A DNA stretch of 18,119 bases from Fen-1467 sp035519475 (lineage in GTDB: Bacteria > Verrucomicrobiota > Verrucomicrobiia > Opitutales > Opitutaceae). The position numbers and the translations under genes were made by a program. Positions 7,022 through 15,089 of this stretch are shown piece by piece. Each line of letters begins with the position of its first letter. Position 1 is the first letter of the stretch. Below the pieces are notes generated by a model, which saw only the letters and a program-made list of their open reading frames with translations, had not been told where the DNA came from and did not search any database. The DNA lies in assembly GCA_035519475.1 (NCBI GenBank), contig DATIWI010000185.1:1-18119 (forward strand), in the 5' to 3' direction.

Positions 7022-7720
7022 ATGCCTGATCCCGCCGAGATCGCGACAATGTTCGGGCGCATTGCGCCGCGCTACGATCTGGCCAACCGCCTGCTGAGTG
7101 CGGGTGCGGACCGCGGCTGGCGCCGCCGGCTGGTCGCGGCGGTGAGTCGCGCCCAGCCGCAGGTCGTGCTCGATCTGGCCACGGGCAGCGGCGACGTCGC
7201 GTTCGCCCTCGCCCGCCGCCTCCCGGCCGCCGCGGAGATCATCGGCATGGATTTCTGCCAGCCCATGCTCGACAAGGCCGAAGCCAAGCGGCGCCGCTCC
7301 GCCGGCAGCGCCAACCTCAGCTTCCGCCCGGGCGACGCCCTGGCCCTGCCGCTGGCTGATGCCAGCGTCGATGCCGTCACGATCGCGTTTGGTCTGCGCA
7401 ACCTGGCGGACCGAGCCGGCGGCCTGCGCGAAATGCGCCGCGTGCTGCGGGCGCCGCGCGGCCGGCTGTTTGTGCTGGAGTTCTCCCAACCGCATCGGGC
7501 CCTTCGGCCCCTCTATTATTTCTATCTCCGCCGCGTCCTGCCCCGCCTCGCCGGCCTGATCACCGGCGACCGGACGGCTTACGAATACCTCGGCGCTTCC
7601 ATCGATCAATTCCCGTCGCGCCAGCAGCTCAGCGCGGAGTTCCGCGCCGGCGGTTTCTCCTCCGTGACCGCCTCCGCCTTCACCTTCGGCATCGTTGCCC
7701 TGCACGAGGCCGCGGTGTGA
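7022..7720 (+). CDS. ubiE: Demethylmenaquinone methyltransferase (UbiE/MenG family)
   Basis: This 232-residue SAM-dependent methyltransferase carries out the C-methylation that completes menaquinone (or a ubiquinone step). The family signatures are present: FGRIAPRYDLANRLLS near 11, SAM motif I DLATGSGD (51-58), IAFGLRNL (121-128), VLEFSQP near 151, and ITGDRTAYEYLGASIDQFPS near 180-199. The length matches B. subtilis MenG (233) better than E. coli UbiE (251). The ATG at 7022 gives that length; an in-frame ORF reaches further upstream but only into the preceding gene. No other quinone gene is in the window, so which quinone is made cannot be read here; menaquinone is inferred from the length and the suspected phylum. 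Confidence 0.93.
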   Translation: MPDPAEIATMFGRIAPRYDLANRLLSAGADRGWRRRLVAAVSRAQPQVVLDLATGSGDVAFALARRLPAAAEIIGMDFCQPMLDKAEAKRRRSAGSANLSFRPGDALALPLADASVDAVTIAFGLRNLADRAGGLREMRRVLRAPRGRLFVLEFSQPHRALRPLYYFYLRRVLPRLAGLITGDRTAYEYLGASIDQFPSRQQLSAEFRAGGFSSVTASAFTFGIVALHEAAV

Positions 7721-7913
7721 GGCGGCGCGGCGTCGGGCCTGCCCACTGCGCGGTGCGCGTCTCCCTCCCGTCGCGCGGGGCGGCAATCCGTGCGCCCGCC
7801 GCCCGCCGGCGCGGCCCTCCTACTGCGGGTCAAGCAGAAAGTGAAGCAATTTTCATGCTAGTTTTGAAATCTGCAATCTTGCCACCCAACAGGGACTGCG
7901 TTTCCCTCGGGCC
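7721..7913 (+). other. Intergenic stretch between ubiE and the kinase gene
   Basis: These 193 nt contain no convincing gene. The first 120 nt are extremely GC-rich, with short self-complementary runs but no terminator with a T tract. Positions 7841-7880 are clearly AT-richer and are the likeliest place for a kinase promoter, but no good -35/-10 pair was found. An in-frame TGA at 7842 limits how far upstream the kinase could begin. Confidence 0.5.
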
Positions 7914-8894
7914 GTGGCAGCGCTCAAACTCATTCTCAACGAGCTCCATTACGAGCTCGTCCGCAAAATCGCGGAGGGCGGCATGGGGGTCGTCTATGAG
8001 GCGCTCCAGCACGGCACGGGCAACTTCCGCAAGGTCGTTGCCATCAAGCTGATTCGCGAGGAGTACTCCAGCATCCCGGAGTTCCAGAAGAATTTCATCG
8101 GCGAGGCGCGCCTGGTGGCTGACCTGATCCACACCAACATCGTCCAGACCTACCACCTCGGTCTGATCGGCGGGCAGCACTTCATGGTGATGGAATTCGT
8201 CAGCGGCGTGAACCTCGAGCAGTTCATCGAGCGGCATCGGGCGCTGAATCGCCCCGTCCCCATCGATTTCGCGGTCTTCATCGCCTCCCGGGTCGCCCGC
8301 GGCCTGACCTACGCCCACCAGAAGACCGGACGCGACGGCCAGCACCTCAATATCGTCCATCGCGACGTCAACCCGAAGAACGTGATGCTCGCCTACGAGG
8401 GTGACGTGAAGCTGACGGACTTCGGCATCGCGAAGGCCCTCAACCTCATGTACAATGAGGAAGGCAAGGTGGTCCCGGGCAAGGACGAGTATTGCTCGCC
8501 CGAGCAGGCCAGCTACGCGGTCACGGATGCCCGCGCCGATCTCTTCTCGCTGGGCATCGTGCTCACCGAGTTGCTGCTGCGCCGGAACATCTTCCGCGCC
8601 GACGACCGCCTGCAATCGCGGAAGAACGTGCTCACGATGCCGATCCCGCGCTTCTCGTCGCTCCGTGCGGACATCGACGGGAAGCTCGAGGTGATCCTCC
8701 ACAAGGTCCTCGAGCGCGATCGCAACAAGCGCTACCAGTCAGCTTCCGAACTGCTGACCGATTTGGAGCTGTACCTCTACAGCGACCGCTACGGTCCCAC
8801 CAACGAAAAGCTCGGCGTCTATCTGCGCGAGCTGTTCGGACAACCCGAGCCGAGCGGTGCGCTGCTCACGTCGGAGCCGTCGCCGGTGGGCTGA
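7914..8894 (+). CDS. Soluble Hanks-type Ser/Thr protein kinase
   Basis: The protein is 326 residues, nearly all kinase domain. The glycine loop AEGGMGVVY is at 20-28, the ATP-binding lysine is K45 (VAIKLI), the paired glutamate is E64, the catalytic loop HRDVNPKN is at 149-156 with base D151, DFG is at 169-171, and SPEQ follows near 195. The catalytic-loop lysine of the usual HRDxKPxN is replaced by Asn153; similar S/N replacements are known in bacterial kinases such as those of myxobacteria, so activity is still likely. There is no transmembrane helix and no PASTA or other sensor domain, so it is cytosolic with unknown input. The only ordinary start codon after the in-frame stop at 7842 is the GTG at 7914, without a clear ribosome-binding site. 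rpoN follows after 30 nt on the same strand. Confidence 0.9.
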   Translation: MAALKLILNELHYELVRKIAEGGMGVVYEALQHGTGNFRKVVAIKLIREEYSSIPEFQKNFIGEARLVADLIHTNIVQTYHLGLIGGQHFMVMEFVSGVNLEQFIERHRALNRPVPIDFAVFIASRVARGLTYAHQKTGRDGQHLNIVHRDVNPKNVMLAYEGDVKLTDFGIAKALNLMYNEEGKVVPGKDEYCSPEQASYAVTDARADLFSLGIVLTELLLRRNIFRADDRLQSRKNVLTMPIPRFSSLRADIDGKLEVILHKVLERDRNKRYQSASELLTDLELYLYSDRYGPTNEKLGVYLRELFGQPEPSGALLTSEPSPVG

Positions 8895-8924
8895 CCCCCG
8901 CCCGGCAAGCGCGCCACCTGACTC

Positions 8925-10388
8925 ATGAGTGGGCCGGGCTTCCAGCAGCACCTCAGCCAGCGCCAGACCCAGCAGATGGTGCTGGCGCCGCAGCTGCGCC
9001 AGTCGCTGAAGATCCTCCAGGTTGCGGCGCTCGACCTCCGCTCGGTCATCCAGGAGGAACTCCAGAGCAATCCGACGCTGGAGGAGGAGCCGATGGAGGG
9101 CGAAAGCCTCGACCAGCCGGCCGCGGACACGCCGCCCGATGGGGAAAACCGGGAGGAGCCGGAACGGCGCGAGGAGCTCGATTTCTCGAAGGAATTCGAG
9201 GTCCTGACCAAGCTCGACGACGATTACCGCGACTACCTGGCCCAGGCGGGCGGCGCGCAACCCTATACCTCCGAGGCAGCCGAGAAACGCCAGCATTTCT
9301 TCGATTCGCTCGTCACCGAAACTTCCTTGCAGGAGCATCTCATGCGGCAGGCCGAGCTCACGGACTGCCCCCCGAAGGTGCTCGCGGCCATCCGCTACCT
9401 GGTCGGCAGCCTCGACGACCGCGGCTTTCTCATGGCCACGCCGCCCGACATCGCGCTGATGTCCGGCCTCGCCCTCGAGGACGTGCAGGCGGCCCAGAAG
9501 CTGCTCAAGACGTTCGATCCACCCGGCATCGGCGCGCAGAGCCTGGCGGAGTGCCTGCTTTTCCAGCTCGAGGCGAAGGGCCGGGGGACCTCCCTCGCCG
9601 CGCGGATCGTCCGCGAGCAATTCGAGCTGCTTACGCGTCGCCGCATTCCCGATCTGGCCCGGCGCCTGGGCGCGTCGGTCGACGAAATCCAGGCGGCCAT
9701 CGGGGAGATCGGTACGCTCGATCCCGCGCCCGGGCGGCGGTTCGCCGAGGACAGCAACCGGGTCGTCGTTCCCGATGTCACCGTCGAAAAGGACGGCGAC
9801 AAGTGGCGGATCGATCTGAACAGCGATTACATTCCGCGGCTGCGAATCAGCCAGACCTACCGGGAGATGATTGCCAAGGGCCAGCTTTCCAAGGAGGAGC
9901 GCGACTACCTGCGCGAGCGCATGCGCTCCGGGCGCTTCCTGATCAATTCCATCGAGCAGCGACAGCAGACCATCGAGCGCATCACCCGCGAGATCCTCAA
10001 GGTCCAGGGGGACTTCTTCGAGCAGGGCGTCTCGAAGCTGAAGCCGCTCACGATGACCCAGATCGCCGACGCGGTGGGCGTGCACGAGACGACGGTGAGC
10101 CGCGCCATCGCCAACAAATACATCAAGACGCCCTACGGCGTCTTTGAATTCAAGTATTTCTTCACTCCCGGCTACCAGGCGCAGAGCGGCGCCGCGGTCT
10201 CCAATACGAGCGTCAAGGAGATGATCGGCGACCTCATCGCGGGCGAGGACCGGGCGCATCCGCTGTCCGACCAGGAGATCGTGGCCAAGCTGCAGGCGAA
10301 GGGAATCAACATTGCCCGGCGCACGGTCGCGAAGTACCGCGAGGAACTCGGCCTGCTGCCGAGCAACCTCCGCCGCGAGTACGCATAG
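8925..10388 (+). CDS. rpoN: RNA polymerase sigma-54 factor
   Basis: This 487-residue alternative sigma factor recognises -24/-12 promoters and needs AAA+ enhancer-binding activators. All regions are present: the glutamine- and leucine-rich activator-interacting N-terminus (LSQRQTQQMVLAPQLRQSLK, about 10-29), an acidic linker at about 52-104, the core-binding domain, a helix-turn-helix at about 377-396 (TMTQIADAVGVHETTVSRAI), and the diagnostic RpoN box ARRTVAKYRE at 464-473. The usual downstream neighbours in Proteobacteria (hpf, ptsN) are absent; a Ser/Thr kinase lies 30 nt upstream instead. I saw no convincing sigma-54 promoter in the window and no activator gene. The start at 8925 fits the conserved N-terminus although no Shine-Dalgarno sequence is seen. 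Confidence 0.97.
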   Translation: MSGPGFQQHLSQRQTQQMVLAPQLRQSLKILQVAALDLRSVIQEELQSNPTLEEEPMEGESLDQPAADTPPDGENREEPERREELDFSKEFEVLTKLDDDYRDYLAQAGGAQPYTSEAAEKRQHFFDSLVTETSLQEHLMRQAELTDCPPKVLAAIRYLVGSLDDRGFLMATPPDIALMSGLALEDVQAAQKLLKTFDPPGIGAQSLAECLLFQLEAKGRGTSLAARIVREQFELLTRRRIPDLARRLGASVDEIQAAIGEIGTLDPAPGRRFAEDSNRVVVPDVTVEKDGDKWRIDLNSDYIPRLRISQTYREMIAKGQLSKEERDYLRERMRSGRFLINSIEQRQQTIERITREILKVQGDFFEQGVSKLKPLTMTQIADAVGVHETTVSRAIANKYIKTPYGVFEFKYFFTPGYQAQSGAAVSNTSVKEMIGDLIAGEDRAHPLSDQEIVAKLQAKGINIARRTVAKYREELGLLPSNLRREYA

Positions 10389-10747
10389 GCTCGGTCTGGC
10401 CGCCTGGATTTTCCTGGCCTTCCGGGTCGCGAACAGAGATTCACTCAGGCCGGAAGCCGACCTGCGCCGGGAAATCCCCGCCGATTCCTGCCTCGGATGT
10501 CCGGCGATCGCAGCCGAAACCGTGGCAGTCCTTCTTCCGCCGATATCCCCGGCCTCACTGCAGCAGAGGCGCGGTCGGAAACGCTGACTCCCGCGCCGGT
10601 GTGGCCTCATTTCATCCGAAAAACCGATCCGAACCGCGGCAGCGCGAATCCAGCGATCGACGTCGGACGGGCGCCTTGACATCCGTCGTCTCATCGCGAC
10701 CAATCCGCCGGTGAATATGACGGCATGACGGCCCCGGCTGCTCTCCC
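10389..10747 (+). other. 359-nt gap between rpoN and the membrane-protein gene
   Basis: No supportable gene is present; short ORFs here have the arginine/serine-rich look of GC-rich shadow frames. About 15-60 nt after the rpoN stop, TTCCGG and CCGGAA form the core of a long-looped stem, without a T tract. TTGACA at 10676-10681 is a perfect -35 hexamer, but no good -10 lies at 16-18 nt. None of the GTAG-headed hairpins of the right half of the window was found here. Confidence 0.5.
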
Positions 10748-12397
10748 ATGATCGCCCTCGGCTTGAGCTCAACGCAGCGGACGTGGCTGACCGCCCTGCT
10801 GCTCATGCTCGCCGAGTTCCTGGTGTTCGACCGGATGACTTCCCGGCACCACGCTCACTTCTTCCCCCGCTGGACCGATCAAACCCAGTACCTCGCCGAA
10901 GCCTACGCGGGCTACGAGGATCTGCGCGCACACGGTCTGTGGCATGCCCTCAGGGCAACGCTCACGAATCAGGCCGCTCAAGGGACCCTGCACGATGTTC
11001 TTGCCGTGTTGGCGTTCTGGCTCGTGGGGTCTCCCTCGCGCAGCGCGGCGCTCAGCCTGAACATGCTTGCGTTTCTCGCCTGGCAGGCGGCCTTGCTGGC
11101 AGCGGTCCCGCGGGTGAGCGGCTCGCGCCCGCTCGGTTGGATCGGTTTCGGCATCCTGCTTTGTCTGGCCGGACCTTGGACGGTCGACGCGGGCAGCGCC
11201 GTGGATTTCCGTCTCGACCATGGCGCCATGTGTCTGGTGGGAGTCACGGCGGCTTGCGCCCTGCTGACCGCCGGTTTCCGCTCTTTGGGCTGGTCGGTGG
11301 TTTTTGGCGTCGCCGCCGGCGTGACGGTGATCGGGCGGTTTCTGACCGGCGCGTATTTTGCCCCCATCTTTCTGGTCTGCACGATCTGGATTCTGCTCGG
11401 CGACTCGCGCCGGCTGCGGCTGCGCAATCTGCTCGCGGCCGGAATCGCGGCCGCGGTGCCGTTCGTCCTGACGGTCTGGCCGAATCGCTTCTCGATCTAC
11501 AATTATTACTGGGTCGGCCACGTCACCAGCGTGGAGGCTGACGCCAGGGCGTCCGGATTAAACCCATGGGGGGCCCTTGAATTCATCGTCAGCCACGTTG
11601 GGCGCGAACAGCTCGGCCTTTGTTTCGGCGGCACGGCGGCAGCCCTGATCGCCCTACTCCTCGTTGCCGGGCACCTCAAGCCGCGCCGGCCCCCCCCCGC
11701 CGCCGATGGCAACTGGCTGTTTTTCGGCTTGGTCTTCCTGCTCGTGCCGGCGGCGGTGCTGTGCGCCGACCGGCAGAAATCGCCGTTCGTGCTGGGCGTC
11801 CTCGTTCCCGGGGTGGTCTTGCTCCTCTTATGGCTTTGGGCGTGGCTGTTGCGCCGGATCGATTTCGACGCGAGCAACCCCATCCTGCGGCTCATCCCGG
11901 CGGGCCTGGCCGTGGTCGCCGTGGCGGCGGGCGGGCAGTATTTCCTGCGGCGCCAGCTCGCGCAGCCCTACGACCAGCAATTCCTGGCGGATGCCCGTAA
12001 AGTCAATCAACTCGCCGACTATCTGGACGCGACTGCCTCGGCGGCCGGGCTGGCCTCGCCGCGCATCGGTGCCGATCAACTGCTGGACTTCCTCGACGGC
12101 CGGACCATGAGCGTACTCTGTTACGAACGGCACGGGACCTGGCGGTGGTTCACCGTCGCGCTTCCGGTCGGCGTTGCGGCGCAAACAGACGATTTCATCT
12201 TCGAGCGCCTGCAACAATGCGACTTCTTCCTGCTCACAGACGAGATGAGCGGACGCGGCTATTATCCGTATGATCAACAGATGCGCCGTCTCCATCCCAT
12301 CGTGAAAACCTGGTGCGAGGAACACCTGCGCCGCGTGGAGACGTTTCCCCTGTTCGGGCGGACGCTGTCGCTTTATCAACGGCGCGGGTTGCCGTGA
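10748..12397 (+). CDS. Large multi-pass membrane protein, possibly a GT-C-fold glycosyltransferase
   Basis: This 549-residue protein has a first hydrophobic helix at about 13-27, then a loop with RWTDQTQYLAEAY (41-53), roughly ten further hydrophobic segments to about residue 395, and a soluble C-terminal region of about 150 residues. An acidic D-Q/D-x pair in the first outer loop followed by many helices is the general plan of GT-C glycosyltransferases that use polyprenyl-phosphate sugars. DFRLDHGA (153-160) could be a second polar cluster. I do not recognise a specific family, and an unrelated polytopic membrane protein remains possible. The ATG at 10748 precedes a plausible N-terminal helix; no strong ribosome-binding site is visible. 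It follows rpoN after a long gap and converges with tsaD, so it is probably transcribed alone. Confidence 0.7.
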   Translation: MIALGLSSTQRTWLTALLLMLAEFLVFDRMTSRHHAHFFPRWTDQTQYLAEAYAGYEDLRAHGLWHALRATLTNQAAQGTLHDVLAVLAFWLVGSPSRSAALSLNMLAFLAWQAALLAAVPRVSGSRPLGWIGFGILLCLAGPWTVDAGSAVDFRLDHGAMCLVGVTAACALLTAGFRSLGWSVVFGVAAGVTVIGRFLTGAYFAPIFLVCTIWILLGDSRRLRLRNLLAAGIAAAVPFVLTVWPNRFSIYNYYWVGHVTSVEADARASGLNPWGALEFIVSHVGREQLGLCFGGTAAALIALLLVAGHLKPRRPPPAADGNWLFFGLVFLLVPAAVLCADRQKSPFVLGVLVPGVVLLLLWLWAWLLRRIDFDASNPILRLIPAGLAVVAVAAGGQYFLRRQLAQPYDQQFLADARKVNQLADYLDATASAAGLASPRIGADQLLDFLDGRTMSVLCYERHGTWRWFTVALPVGVAAQTDDFIFERLQQCDFFLLTDEMSGRGYYPYDQQMRRLHPIVKTWCEEHLRRVETFPLFGRTLSLYQRRGLP

Positions 12398-12472
12398 TCC
12401 GGGATCCGCTCCTTCTCTCTCCGGTTCGGCCGCTCGCCCCCGTTCCTTGCCGCGTCTCTTCGACCAGGCACG

Positions 12473-13543
12473 TCAACCCGCTGCCAGGGCGAGGCTCGGC
12501 GCAATGCTGAGGGCTTGAACCTCGTTCGACGCGCAGCCCGCCGGATCGCACCACGCGGCAAAGGCGATCATGGCCGCGTTGTCGCCGGTATGCTGCGGCT
12601 GGGCGGCGTGGAAGGGAATGCCGGCCGCGCGGGCCGTGGCCGCCAGCTCAGACCGCAGCAGCCCGTTGTTGGCCACGCCGCCCGACAGGCCGAGGCTGGC
12701 GAAATGCCCAGGCCCCGCGCCCCCCGCATCCGCCGCCGGGCCGCGCTCGAGCGCCGCCGCGGTCTTTTTCACCAGCGCATCGACCACGGCCTGCTGGTAG
12801 CTTGCGCACAAATCCTCCAGCCGCGCCGCCACGTCGTCCGTGCTCATCTTTTCGACTCGGTAGCGCAGGCTCGTCTTCAGGCCGGAGAAGCTGAACGAGA
12901 GGTCGTCGTTGGGTTCGACGCCGCGGGGAAAAGCGTAGGCGTCCCGCCGGCCGCCGGCGGCGCGCTGCTCGATCAGCGGCCCGCCCGGATAGCCCAGCCC
13001 GAGCAGCTTCGCGCCCTTGTCGAGCGCCTCGCCCGCCGCATCGTCGCGCGTGCTTGCGAGCACCGCGAGGCGGCGGTCGCGATTGACCTGGAACAGCAGG
13101 GTGTTGCCGCCCGACACGATCAGCCCCAGGTGCGGCAACAGCGCGGCGAGATTCCGGTCGAACGCAGCGGGCGCTGCCGCGTGCCCGGCGATGAACGGCG
13201 ACCACGCATGGCCCCGCAGGTGGTTGACGCCGAGCAGCGGCACGCGCAGCTCCAACGCCAGGGCCTTCGCCGCCGCCAGACCGATCGCCAGGCAGCCCGC
13301 CAGCCCGGGCCCGTGCGTCACCGCCACGGAGGTGATGCCAGCCAGCGCGCCCTCCTCCCGCAGTCGCCGCAGCAGCGGCGGCAGATGGCGGAGGTGCTCC
13401 CGCGTGGCGAGATCGGGGACCACGCCCCCGTAGCGCCCGTGCAGGGCAATCTGGCTGTGCACCAGTTCCAGCGTGAGCCCGCGCGCCGGGTCGAACAGTG
13501 CCACCGCGGTCTCGTCGCACGAGGTCTCGATGGAAAGGATCAT
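12473..13543 (-). CDS. tsaD: tRNA N6-threonylcarbamoyladenosine synthase subunit TsaD
   Basis: This 356-residue ASKHA-fold protein transfers the threonylcarbamoyl group to A37 of ANN-decoding tRNAs, working with TsaB, TsaC and TsaE. It starts ILSIETSCDETAVAL, and has HGPGLAGCL near 77, metal ligands H108 and H112 in NHLRGH, SGGN (144-147), SGGVANN (287-293) and GDNAAMIA (320-327). The usual HLEGH is HLRGH here. The ATG at 13543 sits at the conserved N-terminus; an in-frame extension to 13633 runs into intergenic repeats and is rejected. It lies 142 nt downstream of the processing protease on the same strand. The partners tsaB, tsaC and tsaE are not in the window. Confidence 0.95.
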   Translation of the reverse strand: MILSIETSCDETAVALFDPARGLTLELVHSQIALHGRYGGVVPDLATREHLRHLPPLLRRLREEGALAGITSVAVTHGPGLAGCLAIGLAAAKALALELRVPLLGVNHLRGHAWSPFIAGHAAAPAAFDRNLAALLPHLGLIVSGGNTLLFQVNRDRRLAVLASTRDDAAGEALDKGAKLLGLGYPGGPLIEQRAAGGRRDAYAFPRGVEPNDDLSFSFSGLKTSLRYRVEKMSTDDVAARLEDLCASYQQAVVDALVKKTAAALERGPAADAGGAGPGHFASLGLSGGVANNGLLRSELAATARAAGIPFHAAQPQHTGDNAAMIAFAAWCDPAGCASNEVQALSIAPSLALAAG

Positions 13544-13565
13544 GAGTTTCCGTCCATTGGTTGGC

Positions 13566-13583
13566 GTAGGGCGACTTTCTCGC
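13566..13583 (+). repeat. Candidate GTAG-headed REP-like half, facing the next element
   Basis: GTAG at 13566-13569 is followed by GGCGACTTTCTCGC, which can fold into a short GCGA/TCGC hairpin. It faces the element at 13602-13626, sharing the first seven bases GTAGGGC in inverted orientation. The hairpin is short, so membership of the family is tentative. Confidence 0.4.
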
Positions 13584-13601
13584 AGGCGCCGCGGCAAATG
13601 C

Positions 13602-13626
13602 GGCCGGTGCAAGACACCGGCCCTAC
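13602..13626 (-). repeat. GTAG-headed REP-like hairpin (element A)
   Basis: Read on the minus strand, GTAG is followed by a perfect 8-bp stem, GGCCGGTG on the plus strand pairing with CACCGGCC around a 5-nt loop. Flanking AAATGC (13596-13601) and GCATTT (13629-13634) extend the inverted symmetry. It lies in the gap between the protease and tsaD. Confidence 0.65.
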
Positions 13627-13685
13627 GTCGCATTTGGAGCCGGCCATTTCATTCGCGGTTCGCGTTTCCACTGCATCGTTCCGCT

Positions 13686-14969
13686 CTAGTTCGCGGGAGC
13701 CGACTGGCTCCGCGCCGTGAACAGCTCCACCCCTTTCAAAACGTCGAGCGCCGCCTGCAGGGGCCGGTCCTCGATGGGCTCGAAGCCGAAGCGCGCGGCA
13801 AATTCCTTCGGATCGGTGATGTCCCGCCGCAGGCGCTGCAGGCGCACCTTGGCCTCGTCGTCCGGCGACACCGCCACCGGCACCTGCGGCTCGATGCCCT
13901 TCTCGTGGATGCTCACGCCGCTCGGCGTGTAGTAGCGTGCGGTCGTCAGCCGGAGCGCCTCACCGTCCTTGAGGCGAAACACCGTCTGCACCGAACCCTT
14001 GCCGAACGTCGTCTCGCCCACCACCACCGCGCGCGCCGTGTCCTTGAGCGCCCCGGCCACCACCTCGGCCGCGCTCGCGGTGCCCGCATTCACCAGCACG
14101 GCCACGGGCATGGCCAGGCCACCGGCGTTCGCTCCCGCGCGCATCTCCTCCCGGCTGTCCGCGGTCCGCCCCTGCGTGTACACGATGAGCTCCGTGGGCC
14201 GGAAGAACGGCTCCGCCACCTCGACGGCCGCGTCGAGCAGCCCGCCGGGATTGTTGCGCAGATCGAGGATGAGCGCCCTCGCGCCGTCGGACTGCAGCTG
14301 CTTCAGGGCTTTCTTGAACTCCGTGCCCGTGCGCTCGCTGAACTGCGTCAGTTGCAGGTAGCCGATGCCGTCGCCCAGGATCCGCGCGTCGCGCACGCTC
14401 CCCACCTTGATCACCTCTCGCGTCAGGGTCAGCTCGAGGGTGGCCTTGGTGGAGGGGCGGTACAGCGTCACGCTCACCTTGGTCCCGGGCTTGCCGCGCA
14501 GCCGTTCGATCACCTTGTTGGCGCCGATCTTCTCGATGGTCTCGCCGTCGACCTTGGTGAACTCGTCGCCGCGCTGGATGCCGGCCCGCTCGCCCGGGGT
14601 GTCCGCGATGGGGGCGATGACGACCACCTTGTTGTCGCGCCGCTCGATCTGCACGCCGATGCCGCCGAATTTTCCGTCCATCTCCTCGCGCAATTCCCGG
14701 TACGCGTCGGCTTTGAGGAACTCCGAGTGGGGATCGAGCGAACGCAGCATGCCCTCGAGCGCGGCGTGCGTCAGCCGGTCATAGTCCGCGTCCTTCGCGT
14801 CGACGTAGTTCTCGCCGACGAGGCTGAGCACGCTGCGGAAGATGGCGGTGTCGCGCGCGACATCCCGGTTGGGCCACAGGCTCCACGCCGGGTGGAAGCG
14901 CGTCACCGCCGTGGCCAGCAGGATGCCGCAGGCGGCGCCACAGGCGATGATGAGAAGGCGCTTGAGCAT
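13686..14969 (-). CDS. C-terminal processing peptidase (S41 family, CtpA-like)
   Basis: This 427-residue serine protease has an N-terminal signal anchor (hydrophobic residues 5-22), a PDZ domain at about 100-183 (FGGIGVQIERRDNKVVVIAP at its start), and an S41 catalytic core. The Ser/Lys dyad is S299 (in NAGTASAAEV) and K324 (in TTFGKGSVQ). DLRNNPGGLLDAAV near 236 and GEALRLTTARYYTPSG near 336 are also typical. It should act in the periplasm, trimming or degrading proteins from their C-terminus. The ATG at 14969 begins the signal anchor, with only a weak AGG before it. A possible 59-residue upstream extension runs through REP-like repeats and is rejected. tsaD follows on the same strand. Confidence 0.93.
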   Translation of the reverse strand: MLKRLLIIACGAACGILLATAVTRFHPAWSLWPNRDVARDTAIFRSVLSLVGENYVDAKDADYDRLTHAALEGMLRSLDPHSEFLKADAYRELREEMDGKFGGIGVQIERRDNKVVVIAPIADTPGERAGIQRGDEFTKVDGETIEKIGANKVIERLRGKPGTKVSVTLYRPSTKATLELTLTREVIKVGSVRDARILGDGIGYLQLTQFSERTGTEFKKALKQLQSDGARALILDLRNNPGGLLDAAVEVAEPFFRPTELIVYTQGRTADSREEMRAGANAGGLAMPVAVLVNAGTASAAEVVAGALKDTARAVVVGETTFGKGSVQTVFRLKDGEALRLTTARYYTPSGVSIHEKGIEPQVPVAVSPDDEAKVRLQRLRRDITDPKEFAARFGFEPIEDRPLQAALDVLKGVELFTARSQSAPAN

Positions 14970-15010
14970 GGGCCTACTGTGCGCATCCGGTGCGGGATGT
15001 AAATGCACGT

Positions 15011-15035
15011 GTAGGGCCCGACCTTGGTCGGTGCC
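15011..15035 (+). repeat. GTAG-headed REP-like hairpin (element B)
   Basis: GTAGGGC is followed by CGACC-TT-GGTCG and a GTGCC end. Read on the other strand it is a close relative of element C (16500-16524), differing at three of 25 positions. Two of these are the paired stem bases, C-G here and G-C there, so the stem is conserved. It lies 41 nt upstream of the protease start. Confidence 0.7.
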
Positions 15036-15068
15036 CTTCTTTGCAGAACGGCGCGGACCCCAGCCTCC

Positions 15069-15089
15069 GTCCCGCCATCGCGGGACTAC
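15069..15089 (-). repeat. GTAG-headed hairpin facing element B (element E)
   Basis: GTCCCGC-CATC-GCGGGAC is a perfect 7-bp stem with a tetraloop, followed by TAC, so the minus strand reads GTAG and then the palindrome. With element B it forms a facing pair about 33 nt apart. Confidence 0.55.

Noticed and set aside
5374..7062. Long minus-strand ORF (562 codons) opposite the ClpX-like gene
   Set aside because: It mirrors the third-position GC bias of the real gene, has no recognisable motif, and the plus strand has full ATPase motifs.
10497..10679. Short ORF in the gap after rpoN
   Set aside because: No ribosome-binding site, no recognisable pattern, and Arg/Pro/Ser-rich composition typical of non-coding GC-rich DNA.
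10676..10704. TTGACA as promoter of the membrane-protein gene
   Set aside because: The -35 is perfect but nothing like TATAAT lies at 16-18 nt, so I did not list it as a promoter.
8739..10772. Minus-strand ORF of 677 codons opposite rpoN
   Set aside because: It is a shadow frame of a GC-rich gene: low-complexity Arg/Leu/Ala composition and no domain. rpoN on the plus strand is certain.
13473..15002. Plus-strand ORF of 509 codons opposite the processing protease
   Set aside because: The minus strand encodes the clear S41 protease; this frame is His/Arg-rich and without motifs.
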